Origin: Streptomyces aureus
Lineage (GTDB): Bacteria > Actinomycetota > Actinomycetes > Streptomycetales > Streptomycetaceae
Assembly (NCBI RefSeq): GCF_000725495.1
Contig: NZ_JNZD01000004.1
Location: 558,001-622,000, forward strand
Length of the DNA stretch: 64,000 bases
Direction: 5' to 3'
Shown here: piece after piece, positions 16,092-24,766 of the stretch
How the letters are laid out: each line of letters opens with the position of its first letter
Numbering within the stretch: position 1 is the first letter of the stretch
Notes under the pieces: generated by a model
Told to the model about the DNA's origin: nothing
Databases searched by the model: none
The model's input: only the letters and a program-made list of their open reading frames with translations
Position numbers and translations under genes: made by a program

Positions 16092-17498
16092 ATGCACTCC
16101 CTGGAGCGGATCGGCCGCTACCGCCTCGAACGGCGCCTGGGCGCCGGTGGTTTCGGCGTCGTCTGGCTCGCCCACGACGACGTCCTCGACGCGGCCGTCG
16201 CCATCAAGGTGCTCACCGAGAACTGGGTCGACCGCCTCGACGTCCGGGAACGCTTCCTCTCCGAGGCCCGGCTGCTGCGCAAGGCCGGCTCCAGCAGGGT
16301 CGTCCAGGTCTACGACATCGGCGAACTCCCGGACGGCAGGCCCTACTTCGTCATGGAGTACGCCGACGGGGGCACCCTCGCCGACCGGATCGAGGCCGGA
16401 CCGCTGCCCGTCGCCGAAGCCCTGCGTCTGACGGCACTCGCCGCCCGGGGCGCCGCCGCGCTGCACACCGCCGGGATCGTGCACCGCGACATCAAGCCGT
16501 CCAACGTCCTGCTGCGCTCGACGCCGGGCGGACCCGACCGGGTGCTGCTGGCCGACCTCGGGCTCGCCAAGAGCCTGGCCCAGGCCTCCGGGCTCACCAT
16601 CGCGGCGGGCTCGGCCGGTTACGCCCCGCCCGAGCAGACCGGCCCCGGCTCGGGGATCGACGCGCGGGCCGACGTGTACAGCCTGGGCGCCCTCGGCCAC
16701 CACCTGGTCACCGGTTCCGTCCCGGGCCCGCCCGGCCGGGTCGAACGCCCCGACCGGCTCCGTACGGACGTCGGCCCGGAAGCCGCGCGGGCGCTGGTGC
16801 GCGCCATGGAGCCGGACCGGGAGCGGCGCTGGCCGACCGCGGACGCCTTCGCCGCCGAGCTCGAACGGCTGGCCGGGGAGGCCGAGGCCGGACGCGCCCT
16901 CCCCGCACCCCGGCCGGACCGGCCCGTCCGGCGCCCACGGCGCGCCGCGCTCCTCGCGCTGACCGGCGTCGCCGTGGCCTGCGCCGTCGGCGTCGGCGCC
17001 GTCCTGCTGCGGCACGGGCCGGCGGCGAAGACCGTCGCGGTCGAGGACGGCACGGGCCGGATCGCGATCAAGGTGCCGGCCTCCTGGGGCGGACAGCTGC
17101 GCGACTCGGGGTGGAATCCCCGGTCCCTGGGACTCACGGCCGGTTCGGAACCCGGGCTCGTCGTCGCGAACCGCCTGGCGGGCTGGACCGATCTCCGCGC
17201 CGGCGTCGACGGAGCCTTCGTCGGACTGAGCAAGCACGGCGACGTGACCGCCGCGGTCCGCGCGATCACGCACCCGGGGTGTCACTACGCGGGAAGCCGT
17301 CCGTACTCCGGAGCGCGCTGGCACGGTCTGATACGGACCTGGGACGGCTGCCCGGGCGGGGACGGCCGTGTCACCGAGGCCGCGCTCGGCGCGGCGGGGG
17401 GCGGCGCCCGACCTCAGGTGTACGTCCAGATCCGCCAAGAGAGCGGCACCGGCGACACCGCCGACGGGGTCATCGGCTCCTTGCGGCTCGCCCCCTGA
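16092..17498 (+). CDS. Membrane-anchored Ser/Thr protein kinase with extracellular domain
   Basis: A 468-residue Hanks-type kinase. The Gly loop is GAGGFG, the ATP lysine is Lys39 in VAIKV, the catalytic loop is HRDIKPSN (131-138) and the P+1 region is APPE (178-181). The Mg-binding triplet is DLG rather than DFG (155-157), an accepted variant. The kinase domain ends near 265, a single transmembrane helix lies at about 285-306, and about 160 extracellular residues with two Cys follow, probably a sensor domain. Divergent from an ECF sigma gene, which it may control by phosphorylation (inference). The start ATG 16092 has only a weak ribosome binding site. Confidence 0.92.
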   Translation: MHSLERIGRYRLERRLGAGGFGVVWLAHDDVLDAAVAIKVLTENWVDRLDVRERFLSEARLLRKAGSSRVVQVYDIGELPDGRPYFVMEYADGGTLADRIEAGPLPVAEALRLTALAARGAAALHTAGIVHRDIKPSNVLLRSTPGGPDRVLLADLGLAKSLAQASGLTIAAGSAGYAPPEQTGPGSGIDARADVYSLGALGHHLVTGSVPGPPGRVERPDRLRTDVGPEAARALVRAMEPDRERRWPTADAFAAELERLAGEAEAGRALPAPRPDRPVRRPRRAALLALTGVAVACAVGVGAVLLRHGPAAKTVAVEDGTGRIAIKVPASWGGQLRDSGWNPRSLGLTAGSEPGLVVANRLAGWTDLRAGVDGAFVGLSKHGDVTAAVRAITHPGCHYAGSRPYSGARWHGLIRTWDGCPGGDGRVTEAALGAAGGGARPQVYVQIRQESGTGDTADGVIGSLRLAP

Positions 17499-17541
17499 TC
17501 CTGGGCGGGCGAAATCCGGTGGAATCCGCCGGACATCCCGA

Positions 17542-17570
17542 GAACTTTTCGGTCCCCGGGCGCATCCAAG
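17542..17570 (+). promoter_or_regulatory. Possible ECF-type promoter before the DUF4232 gene
   Basis: GAACTTTTC (17542-17550) followed after about 10 bases by CGCATCCAAG resembles the GAAC-type -35 of ECF promoters. The -10 part is uncertain. Confidence 0.25.
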
Positions 17571-17641
17571 AGTAGTGACGAGGGGCACCACGCCCCCGCA
17601 GGTGCGACGAGCTCGTACGGAGATTTGCAAGGAGTGGTGAC

Positions 17642-18391
17642 ATGTCGACCTTCCCGCGCACGGTGGCGGCCCCGGACAGCCCCGGCACGGTGTCCGCGCG
17701 CCGCGCATCGCCCGCCGCCCGGCGGGCCGCGCTGCTCGCGGGTGTCGCCCTGATGGGCCTGCTGACCGCCTGCAACAACGGCACCCCGCAGGGCTCGCCG
17801 AAGACCCTTCCCGGCACGGCCGGACCCGCTTCGGGCGGTCCGAGCACGAAGGCGGGTTCCACCCCGGCGGCCAGCCCGGTCGCGAGCACGCCCGCGAAGA
17901 AGACCGGAACGGGGACGGGGACCGGAAAGGGGTCCGCCTCCGCGACGGCCACCGCCGGCGGTGCCGCCGCCTCCGGGCGCTGCCACACCTCGGAACTGCG
18001 CGCCTCCGTCGGCCGCAACGACCCGGGCGCCGGCCAGGAGAACTTCCCGGTCGTCCTCACCAACAAGTCGGGCCGCACCTGCACCGTGCGGGGCTACCCC
18101 GGTGCGGCGTTCGTCGACGCGTCCGGCAAGCAGCTCGGACCCGACCCGCAGCGGTCGCCGGGCACGCCGACCACGATCGTGCTCGCGCCGGGACGCAGCG
18201 CCTGGTCGGGCCTCACCTTCTCCAACCCGGAGATCAGCGGGGCGAACACGGCGACGCCCGCGTCGCTGATCGTGACGCCGCCCGACGAGCTGGACTCCCT
18301 GACCGTGGCATGGACGCAGGGAAAGGTGCCCGTCTCCGGCAACGCGTCCTCGGTCCGTCTGACGGTCCTCAGCCCCGGCACCGCCCCCTGA
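17642..18391 (+). CDS. DUF4232-type lipoprotein
   Basis: A 249-residue exported lipoprotein. The hydrophobic segment AALLAGVALMGLLTAC ends in a lipobox with the lipid-modified Cys at about residue 44. A Ser/Thr/Pro/Gly-rich linker follows (about 45-115). The C-terminal globular part (about 118-249) has two Cys (GRCHTSEL and GRTCTVRGYPG) and the FPVVLTNKSGRTC pattern of the DUF4232 family. Function is not established. GGAGTGGTGAC precedes ATG 17642. It lies downstream of the kinase gene, separated by 143 bases with a possible ECF promoter. Confidence 0.85.
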   Translation: MSTFPRTVAAPDSPGTVSARRASPAARRAALLAGVALMGLLTACNNGTPQGSPKTLPGTAGPASGGPSTKAGSTPAASPVASTPAKKTGTGTGTGKGSASATATAGGAAASGRCHTSELRASVGRNDPGAGQENFPVVLTNKSGRTCTVRGYPGAAFVDASGKQLGPDPQRSPGTPTTIVLAPGRSAWSGLTFSNPEISGANTATPASLIVTPPDELDSLTVAWTQGKVPVSGNASSVRLTVLSPGTAP

Positions 18392-18455
18392 CCGGACGCC
18401 CGCACCGGCCGCACCGTCGCCCGTGACGGCGGCGGAGCGGCCCGGAACCACCACC

Positions 18456-18479
18456 GGTGCGGGTGCCGGCACCCGCACC
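18456..18479 (+). terminator. 24-bp perfect palindrome, probable terminator
   Basis: Two 12-bp self-complementary halves centred at 18467/18468, 65 bases after the DUF4232 stop. In RNA it would form a hairpin with a minimal loop. Confidence 0.5.
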
Positions 18480-18516
18480 ACCGCACCACCGCACCACCGC
18501 ACCACCGCACCACCGC
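18477..18516. repeat. Five tandem copies of ACCACCGC
   Basis: Five perfect 8-bp copies, followed by one partial copy. They start at the end of the palindrome. Confidence 0.9.
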
Positions 18517-18809
18517 ACCAACAGTGGCAGCAGTGGCAGCAGGCACCGGCGACGGCGACGGCGACGGCAACGGGGCGGCCCCGTCCGGGCACCCCGCCGT
18601 CGCCGTGCCCTACGGCTCCCCCGCTCCACCAACCGCCCCTCGGGCAACGCGATATGTCACAGAACGGAAACACGTCCCGCTTCCCGCGACCCTTTCCGGA
18701 ATTTCGCGCATCACACCGTTTGACGCACCCCGCGAACGGCGCGCGTCGTACGGACGAAGCCACCGGCCCCACGACCCCGGCCGGTGCCCAGAACCTCGGG
18801 GGATGAACG

Positions 18810-20066
18810 ATGAGCGGTGTATCGCGCAGGCGGCTGCTGACGGCGACGGCGTCGGCGGGCGCGCTCGGAGCGCTGTCGGCCTGCTCGGCCAGGGACTGGT
18901 CCATGGGAGGCGGCGGCGAGGTCCGCGCGCGCCCCGTACCGGTCCGGAAGATCGGGGACGGCTCCACGGCGGACACCGGACCCCAGCCGAAGCAGCCGAA
19001 GACGACGCGGCTGAAGCCCGGTGAACGTCCCCCGCAGTTCGTGGTGTTCTCCTGGGACGGCGCGGGCGAACTGAGCAACAAGCTGTTCTCCCGGTTCCGC
19101 GAGGTCGCCGCCCGGCACGGGGCGTCGATGACGTTCTTCCTCAGCGGCATCTACACGCTGCCGGAGTCGAAGAAGCACCTCTACCGCCCGCCGCAGCACC
19201 CGGTCGGCGCGTCCGCCATCGGCTATCTCTCCGACCGGCACATCCACGCCACACTCCAGCAGATACGCGCGGCCTGGCTGGAGGGACACGAGATAGGCAC
19301 CCACTTCAACGGTCACTTCTGCGGCGAGGACGGCGTCCGCCGCTGGTCGCCCGCCGAGTGGCGCAGCGAGATAGAGCAGGCCAAGTCGTTCGTGAAGGAA
19401 TGGCGGACCAACACGGGGTTCACCGACCTGGAACCGCTGCCGTTCGACTACGAGAAGGAACTGACCGGCGGCCGCACTCCCTGCCTGGAGGGCCAGTCGA
19501 ACCTGCTGCCGACGGCCGCCGCCCTCGGCTGGAAGTACGACGCCAGTTCGCCCGGCGGTCTCCAGATGTGGCCCTCGAAGGTGCAGGGCGGCAAGATCTG
19601 GGACTTCCCGCTCCAGTCGATCCCGTTCCCCGGCCACTCCTTCCAAGTCCTGTCCATGGACTACAACCTGATGGCCAATCAGTCGAACTCCAACCCGCTC
19701 GGCGACCGTACCCGCTACGCCTTCTGGCGCACCCAGGCCCGTGACAGCTACCTCGCGGGCTTTCGCCGCGCCTACGAGAGCAACCGGGCCCCGTTCTTCA
19801 TCGGCAACCACTTCGAGCGCTGGAACGGCGGCATCTACATGGACGCCGTCGAGGAGGCCCTGACCCGGATGGCGGCGCACGACGACGTCCGCATGGTCTC
19901 CTTCCGCCAGCTCGTCCAGTGGCTGGAGGCCCAGGACCCCGCGGTCCTGCGGAAGTTGCGCACGCTCGAACCGGGCCGGTCACCGCTCGGCGGCTGGGCG
20001 GAGTTCCTGGGTACGGCGGGACCGTCGGACTCCGCCACCGCGTCGGCCGGCGCCCCGTCGTCCTGA
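18810..20066 (+). CDS. Lipoprotein with polysaccharide-deacetylase-like fold
   Basis: A 418-residue protein. SRRRLLTATASAGALGALSAC combines a twin-arginine motif with a lipobox, so it is probably a Tat-exported lipoprotein. After a Pro-rich linker, residues about 75-380 resemble polysaccharide deacetylase-type NodB-like folds: VVFSWDG, ASMTFFLSGIYT, GHEIGTHFNGHFCG with the H-x3-H-like metal pair, and PFFIGNHFERW. The classical TFDDGP motif is altered to FSWDGAG, so catalytic activity is uncertain. GGGGGATG lies just upstream of ATG 18810. Conserved Streptomyces surface protein of unknown substrate. Confidence 0.8.
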   Translation: MSGVSRRRLLTATASAGALGALSACSARDWSMGGGGEVRARPVPVRKIGDGSTADTGPQPKQPKTTRLKPGERPPQFVVFSWDGAGELSNKLFSRFREVAARHGASMTFFLSGIYTLPESKKHLYRPPQHPVGASAIGYLSDRHIHATLQQIRAAWLEGHEIGTHFNGHFCGEDGVRRWSPAEWRSEIEQAKSFVKEWRTNTGFTDLEPLPFDYEKELTGGRTPCLEGQSNLLPTAAALGWKYDASSPGGLQMWPSKVQGGKIWDFPLQSIPFPGHSFQVLSMDYNLMANQSNSNPLGDRTRYAFWRTQARDSYLAGFRRAYESNRAPFFIGNHFERWNGGIYMDAVEEALTRMAAHDDVRMVSFRQLVQWLEAQDPAVLRKLRTLEPGRSPLGGWAEFLGTAGPSDSATASAGAPSS

Positions 20067-20104
20067 CGGACCGGGCTCGGGCGGCCTACGGGGTCCGGGC
20101 TCCT

Positions 20105-20134
20105 GCGGCCGCCGGTGCTCTCACCGGTGGCCGC
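20105..20134. terminator. Bidirectional hairpin over a gene end
   Basis: 13-bp arms (20105-20117, 20122-20134) with one wobble pair and a four-base loop. It lies between converging genes and includes the stop and last codons of the minus-strand lectin fusion. Confidence 0.65.
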
Positions 20135-22493
20135 CCCGGCCCCCTCCGCCGAACGAGCCGTCGCCGAAGCCGGACCCGGTGCCGTATCCGCCGTCCCGCG
20201 CCGCGTCGCCCCACCCGTCGCCCGGGCAGCCGGCCGACGTGGAGGCGCAGGAGGTGCCGGACGGTTCCGCGGAAGGAGTTGCCCGGCCGGAGGCCGTTGC
20301 CGTCGGGGTCGGCGTGGGAGCGGCGTTGGGTGCCGTCGCCGACGGGGAGGACTTCCGCTTGCCCGAGCCCTTCGCGTCACCCTCCGTGGAGTCCCAGTTG
20401 ACGACCTCCAGTTGGAGCGAGGGCGCCGATCTGTCGAGTGTCCAGCGCTGGAGCGGCACGTTCTCGCGGACCTTGAGGACGAGCGCCGAGTCCCCGCTGT
20501 CCGCGGCGGGTGCGAGGGCCAGATCCGGGGTCCCGCGCGGTACGAGCAGGCCCCTGGAGGTGAAGTCGTAGCGGAAGCTCTGCGTGGCGGACTTCGGTGA
20601 ACCACTCGCCGAACCCGCCGACGGGCCCGTGCAGGCGGCCAGTTGGACCGAGTAGCCGAGGTGCGAGTCGAGGCACAGGTTCGGGTGGTCCGCGACGCGC
20701 ATCATCTTGTCCGTCCCGTACGACCAGTCCGTGGCCGACTCCGAGGAGCACGGGACGAGCCGGGCCTCGGTACCCGGCGCGGGGTCCGAGCCGACGAGGC
20801 CGACGCACTGTCCGGTCGCGGTGTTGCGCAGCCGGCCGCGCAGAACACCGTCCTTCTTCTCCCCGTTGCGGGCCCACGACGGGCTCGTGCCCCCGCTGGG
20901 CGCCGCGGAGGTGTGGCCGTCGTCGTCGGTGCCGTTGCCGGGGTCCGAGTCGGACGCCCACAGGATCAGCGGGACCGCGACCAGGGCGCTGAGGGTCAGT
21001 ACGGCGAGGGTGACGTTGCGGCGTCCCGGGGTGCGCCGCGAGGCCTTGCGCCCGGCGGCCCGGCGGGAGGCGCGTGGTCCCGGAGCGGTCCGGGACGCGG
21101 ACCGGCGGCGCGCGCGAACTCCGTCCCCGTCCCCTGCGGGGGCGTCCTCCCCGGACGGGACCTCCGGCAGCTGCGCGGTGGCCTCGTCGGCCGCGGACGC
21201 GGTGCCGGGGAAGGGGAAGCCGTCCGTCGCCGTGCGCGGGGGAAGGCCGGGCGGCCGTACGTCGTCGGCGTCGGGCCGGAACTCGACGATCTCGGGGGTA
21301 CCGCCGCCCGGGCCCCCGGCGGCGCCGAAGGCCGTACCACCGTCCGCGCCCATGAACGGGGAACCGGCACCATCGTCTCCACCCGGGAAGACGGAACCCG
21401 CACCACCGTCTCCACCCGGGAAGACGGGACCCGCACCGCCGTCTCCACCCGGGAACACGGAACCCGCACCGCCGTCTCCGCCCGGGAAGGACGGGCCGGC
21501 GCCGGCCGCGCCCGTGAAGGCCGGACCCGTGCCCGCTCCCGCGGCCCCGTCCCCGGGGACCGGGCCGCCGGCGGCATCCGCCGGTCCGCCGTCGAAGGCG
21601 GTGCCGGGGCCGCCCGGGTCGCCCTGGGGCTGCCGGGCCGCCGCAGCCGCCGCGGCCCGCTCCCACCGCGAGGTCGCGTACGCCCGGCCACCCCAGCCGA
21701 GCACCGCCTCGGCGAGCGGGACGGCGAGATCGCCGTTGAACACGCTCAGCTGCTCGGCCGCGTGACGGCAGTGCCCGCACTCGTCCATGTGGGTGCGCAG
21801 GTCGGGGTCGAGGACGGTGCCGCCGCGCCGGAAGGAGACGTCGAGCATGCGGTGGTAGCGGCGGCACTCCTGGCTGGGGGCCAGTTCGTGGTGGATCTCC
21901 AGGCATTCCTGGCGCAGCCGTTCCCTGGCCCGCTCCAGTTCCGTGACCGCGTCCTCGGGGAAGATCCCCAGCAGGGCGGCGGGCACCTCGGGCCGTTCGG
22001 CCTCCACCTCCCCGTGCCAGAGCAGACAGCGGGCCGGTTCGGGCAGCCGCTGGAACGCCCGGGAGATCAGACGCCGGTTCTCCGGCGGCAGCAGCCGTGC
22101 CGCCGCCCGGTCCTGCCCGCCCTCCCCGCCGGCTTCGGCCAGGAGAGCGGGGTCGAGCAGTTCGCGCCGCTGGTCCGCGAGCCACTCGGCCGCGATACGG
22201 CGGACGGTGACGAGCAGCTGGGGCCGCCAGGCGGCGCTCGGACCGCCCTGGTGCAGCGAATCCCCGAACAGACGCGTGAAAGAAGCGGTGGTGAGCATTC
22301 CGGCGGGACGCACCCCACCGGTGCACAGTCGCGCGTAGGAGAACACCGCCTCCCAGTGGCGGTCCAGGAGTTCTCCGACCGGATAGTTCGCCGACGCGCC
22401 TCCCTGCCTCTTCAGCTCGGCCGCGAGCCGTTCATCCGACACCTCGAACAAGCGGTCGGGGTCAGACGAATGAGGCAGCGTTCCGTCATTCAC
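20121..22493 (-). CDS. Sigma-like / zinc-finger-like / transmembrane / ricin-lectin fusion protein
   Basis: A 790-residue protein from GTG 22493 (GGAAGGAAAG 7-8 bases upstream). Residues 40-200 resemble a degenerate ECF sigma factor (ELLDRHWEAVFSYARL, ASFTRLFGD, and a C-terminal helical part near 185-200). Residues 231-244 (DLRTHMDECGHCRH) look like an anti-sigma HxxxCxxC zinc motif. A Gly/Pro/Asp-rich linker (290-490) contains in-frame repeats at 335-380. A basic stretch precedes one transmembrane helix (494-513). Residues 550-690 form a ricin-like beta-trefoil (NTATGQCVGLVG, HPNLCLDSHLG). A Ser/Thr/Gly tail follows. The lectin would face outward and the sigma-like part inward. Function is not known; carbohydrate-sensing regulator is inference. 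Confidence 0.8.
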   Translation of the reverse strand: MNDGTLPHSSDPDRLFEVSDERLAAELKRQGGASANYPVGELLDRHWEAVFSYARLCTGGVRPAGMLTTASFTRLFGDSLHQGGPSAAWRPQLLVTVRRIAAEWLADQRRELLDPALLAEAGGEGGQDRAAARLLPPENRRLISRAFQRLPEPARCLLWHGEVEAERPEVPAALLGIFPEDAVTELERARERLRQECLEIHHELAPSQECRRYHRMLDVSFRRGGTVLDPDLRTHMDECGHCRHAAEQLSVFNGDLAVPLAEAVLGWGGRAYATSRWERAAAAAAARQPQGDPGGPGTAFDGGPADAAGGPVPGDGAAGAGTGPAFTGAAGAGPSFPGGDGGAGSVFPGGDGGAGPVFPGGDGGAGSVFPGGDDGAGSPFMGADGGTAFGAAGGPGGGTPEIVEFRPDADDVRPPGLPPRTATDGFPFPGTASAADEATAQLPEVPSGEDAPAGDGDGVRARRRSASRTAPGPRASRRAAGRKASRRTPGRRNVTLAVLTLSALVAVPLILWASDSDPGNGTDDDGHTSAAPSGGTSPSWARNGEKKDGVLRGRLRNTATGQCVGLVGSDPAPGTEARLVPCSSESATDWSYGTDKMMRVADHPNLCLDSHLGYSVQLAACTGPSAGSASGSPKSATQSFRYDFTSRGLLVPRGTPDLALAPAADSGDSALVLKVRENVPLQRWTLDRSAPSLQLEVVNWDSTEGDAKGSGKRKSSPSATAPNAAPTPTPTATASGRATPSAEPSGTSCASTSAGCPGDGWGDAARDGGYGTGSGFGDGSFGGGGRGGHR
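21367..21498. repeat. Four 33-bp in-frame repeats in the linker of the lectin fusion
   Basis: Units 21367-21399, 21400-21432, 21433-21465 and 21466-21498 differ at a few bases each. They encode an 11-residue FPGGDGGAGSV-like unit, so copy-number change would alter linker length without a frameshift. Confidence 0.85.
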
Positions 22494-22941
22494 GTCCGCT
22501 TTCCTTCCAAGGGCAGCGCGCCGAATAGTCCATACCAGTGGGTATGTGGACCGCCCGTCGGAACCGGAGGGTCTGCCCGCTGGGGGTGACGTCGCGAACC
22601 ACCACCTCCGGCGGTCCTTTCGGGCGAGGGGGTGCGGGGGCGCCACACGCGCGCAGAACGAAACCACTATTGTCTGCACGCCGACAACGCCCACCTTTGC
22701 ACAGGTCGGCGAGCCGGAACAAGTGAACCCCGATTTTCCCTTATCGCGATGCGCGGGGCGGATATTGAATAAATGTCAGCCGGTTCGCTCCAAAAGAAAT
22801 TCGGAAACCCGGCGGTCCGCCCTTCCGTCCGATGTCTCCGCAATGGGAGCGCTCTCACGCGCTCATCGGAGCGCCTTTCCGCACGGAATTCCCAGGTGAG
22901 CGGGCCGGGCCCGGAGGCCCGGACCGGGCGGAGACGGGGTG
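22494..22941 (-). other. 448-base gap, promoter region of the lectin fusion
   Basis: Contains a CATACC-AGTG-GGTATG inverted repeat near the downstream gene's start and an unusually AT-rich segment (about 22655-22800). Open frames here lack ribosome binding sites and family resemblance, so I call no gene. Confidence 0.5.
22531..22546 (-). promoter_or_regulatory. CATACC-N4-GGTATG inverted repeat
   Basis: Perfect 6-bp arms, 38 bases upstream of the lectin-fusion start codon on the minus strand. A possible operator. Confidence 0.35.
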
Positions 22942-23910
22942 TCAGTGACCGCTGATCGCCCGGGGGGTGTACGGCTCCTCCAGCTCCTCGGTCTCCTTCT
23001 CCGAGAGTTCCAGGCCGAGCGCGGCGACCGCGTCGTCGATGTGCTCCTCCCGGGTGGCGCCGACGATGGGCGCGGTCACCCCGTCGCGCCCCAGCAGCCA
23101 GGCGAGCGCGACCCGGGCCCGCGGCACCCCCCGCCCGGCGGCGATCCGCGCGACCGCGTCCACGATCTCGCGGTCGCCCTCCTGATACAGCTTCCGGCCG
23201 AACGCGTCGCCCCGGCTGCGTTCGGTGGTCGTCTCCCAGTCGCGGGTGAGCCGGCCCCGGGCGAGCGGGCTCCACGGCAGGACACCGACCCCCTGGTCGG
23301 CGCAGAGCGGCAGCATCTCGCGCTCCTCCTCGCGGTACAGGAGGTTGTAGTGGTTCTGCATGGACACGAACCGCGTCCAGCCGTGCAGCGTGGCCGTGTA
23401 CTGGGCCTTGGAGAACTCCCACGCGTACATCGAACTCGCCCCGAGATAACGGACCTTGCCCGCCTTGACCACGTCGTGCAGCGCCTCCATCGTCTCCTCG
23501 ACGGGGGTGTGGTGGTCGTAGCGGTGGATCTGGTAGAGGTCGATGTGGTCCGTGCCGAGGCGGCGCAGGCTGTTGTCGATCTCCGTCATGATCGCCTTGC
23601 GCGACAGACCGCGGCCGTTGGGGCCCTCGTGCATCGCGCCGTTGACCTTGCCGGCGATGACGATCTCGTCGCGGCGCGCGAACTCCCCGAGCGCCCGTCC
23701 GAGGATCTCCTCGCTGGTGCCGTCCGAGTACACGTTGGCGGTGTCGAAGAAGGTGATCCCGGACTCCAGGGCCCGGCGGATCAGGGGGCGCGAGGCGTCC
23801 TCGTCGAGGGTCCACGCGTGGACGCCCCGGTCGGGCAGGCCGAAACTCATGCAGCCGAGGCAGATCCGGGACACGTCCAGACCCGTGGAACCGAGCTTCA
23901 CGTAGCGCAT
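22942..23910 (-). CDS. Aldo/keto reductase
   Basis: A 322-residue TIM-barrel NADPH-dependent oxidoreductase. The conserved catalytic tetrad appears as Asp in FFDTANVYS, the Tyr of VYS, Lys in IAGKVNGA and His in YQIHRYD. The start is MRYVKLGSTGLDVSRICLGCMSFG, the usual beginning of the YghZ/AKR11-14-like group. AGGAG precedes ATG 23910; the open frame upstream adds 18 residues without a better site. It follows the NTF2-like gene on the same strand by 82 bases. Substrate unknown. Confidence 0.92.
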   Translation of the reverse strand: MRYVKLGSTGLDVSRICLGCMSFGLPDRGVHAWTLDEDASRPLIRRALESGITFFDTANVYSDGTSEEILGRALGEFARRDEIVIAGKVNGAMHEGPNGRGLSRKAIMTEIDNSLRRLGTDHIDLYQIHRYDHHTPVEETMEALHDVVKAGKVRYLGASSMYAWEFSKAQYTATLHGWTRFVSMQNHYNLLYREEEREMLPLCADQGVGVLPWSPLARGRLTRDWETTTERSRGDAFGRKLYQEGDREIVDAVARIAAGRGVPRARVALAWLLGRDGVTAPIVGATREEHIDDAVAALGLELSEKETEELEEPYTPRAISGH

Positions 23911-23992
23911 GCTCACTCCTGCTCTCGCTGCCGTGGGGTGGGAGGGGGAGGTCCGAGGAGACATCCCTGCCCGCCGCGGGCGTCCGGCAGCC

Positions 23993-24766
23993 CTACGCGA
24001 CCGGGGCTTCCACGTCGTCGTACACCCGTGCCGACGCGATCAGGCCATCGGCGCCGCGGACACAGACCGCGAGGCCCGGCTGCGGCGGCAGTCCGGTGCC
24101 GCCCCAGCGGTCGAGGACGTACTCGAAGGCGCTGCGGGTGCCGTCCTCGGTCAGGGTGCACAGGGTGAGCGGGATGCCGCCGCCCGCGGCGAAGAAGGCG
24201 TCGTAGAGCGCGGTCAGCTCCCCGGTCCCGGTGTGCGGGTGCGCGTCGGCGGACGGCCCGCGGAAGGACCCGTCCGGCGCGAAGGCGGCGACGACGGCCG
24301 CGGTGTCCCCCGCGGCGAGGGCCGCCAGATAGGCGCCCACCACGTCCGAGGCACGCGCCGACGGGTCCGGCGGCACCATCGGGCGGCGCACCACGTGACG
24401 GCCGCCCAGCGGCAGCCGGGAGTGGTGGATCCGTACGGGCAGCGGGGAGGCCAGGTCCACGGCGGCGGCCACGGGCAGCCCGACCCGCGCGCCGTCCTCG
24501 CCCTCCAGATGGACGACCCACTCCCCCACGGCCCGCTCCTCGCCGAACGTGGTCGCGACCTCCTCGATCTCCGCCTTGCGTTCCGCCCGGAAGGTGTCCT
24601 GGACGGCCAGCCAGGCCTCCAGGACCCCGACCCCGCTGATCCGGCCGGCCTCCGGATCGTCGAGCGCGACGGGCACGGTGGCCGCCGCCGGGTCGCGCAG
24701 GGCGTCGGCGAGGCCGGCGGCGCCGAGCCGGTCGACGAGGTCGGAGATCTGCGGGATCCAGACCAT
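23993..24766 (-). CDS. Hypothetical protein with SnoaL/NTF2-like C-terminal domain
   Basis: A 257-residue protein. The C-terminal half (about 135-255) fits the SnoaL/NTF2-like fold: DVVGAYLAALAAGDTAAVVAAFAPDGSFRGPS is the classical N-terminal helix-strand, followed by ELTALYDAFFAAGG. The N-terminal half (about 1-130) has no family that I recognise; it may be a diverged second NTF2-like unit. AGGAG lies upstream of ATG 24766. Some NTF2-like proteins are cyclases or isomerases, others bind only; nothing here decides. Confidence 0.7.
   Translation of the reverse strand: MVWIPQISDLVDRLGAAGLADALRDPAAATVPVALDDPEAGRISGVGVLEAWLAVQDTFRAERKAEIEEVATTFGEERAVGEWVVHLEGEDGARVGLPVAAAVDLASPLPVRIHHSRLPLGGRHVVRRPMVPPDPSARASDVVGAYLAALAAGDTAAVVAAFAPDGSFRGPSADAHPHTGTGELTALYDAFFAAGGGIPLTLCTLTEDGTRSAFEYVLDRWGGTGLPPQPGLAVCVRGADGLIASARVYDDVEAPVA

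Larger units (their letters stand above)
18392..18809 (+). other. 418-base gap with palindrome and simple repeats
   Basis: Contains a 24-bp perfect palindrome (18456-18479), an 8-bp tandem array (18477-18516), short CAGTGG and GACGGC runs (18523-18569), and less GC-rich sequence (18655-18720) that likely holds the promoter of the following lipoprotein. An open frame through it is low in complexity and I do not accept it as a gene. Confidence 0.5.

Noticed and set aside
18423..18806. 127-codon open frame ending just before the deacetylase-like lipoprotein
   Set aside because: It translates simple DNA repeats into His/Pro/Thr and Gln/Trp runs and has no ribosome binding site or family resemblance.
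21367..21498. Regularly spaced 33-bp repeats resembling a CRISPR array
   Set aside because: There are no unique spacers; the units are contiguous and in frame within a coding region.
22546..22899. 117-codon open frame upstream of the lectin fusion
   Set aside because: No ribosome binding site, no recognisable features, and it lies in the AT-rich promoter region of the divergent strand.
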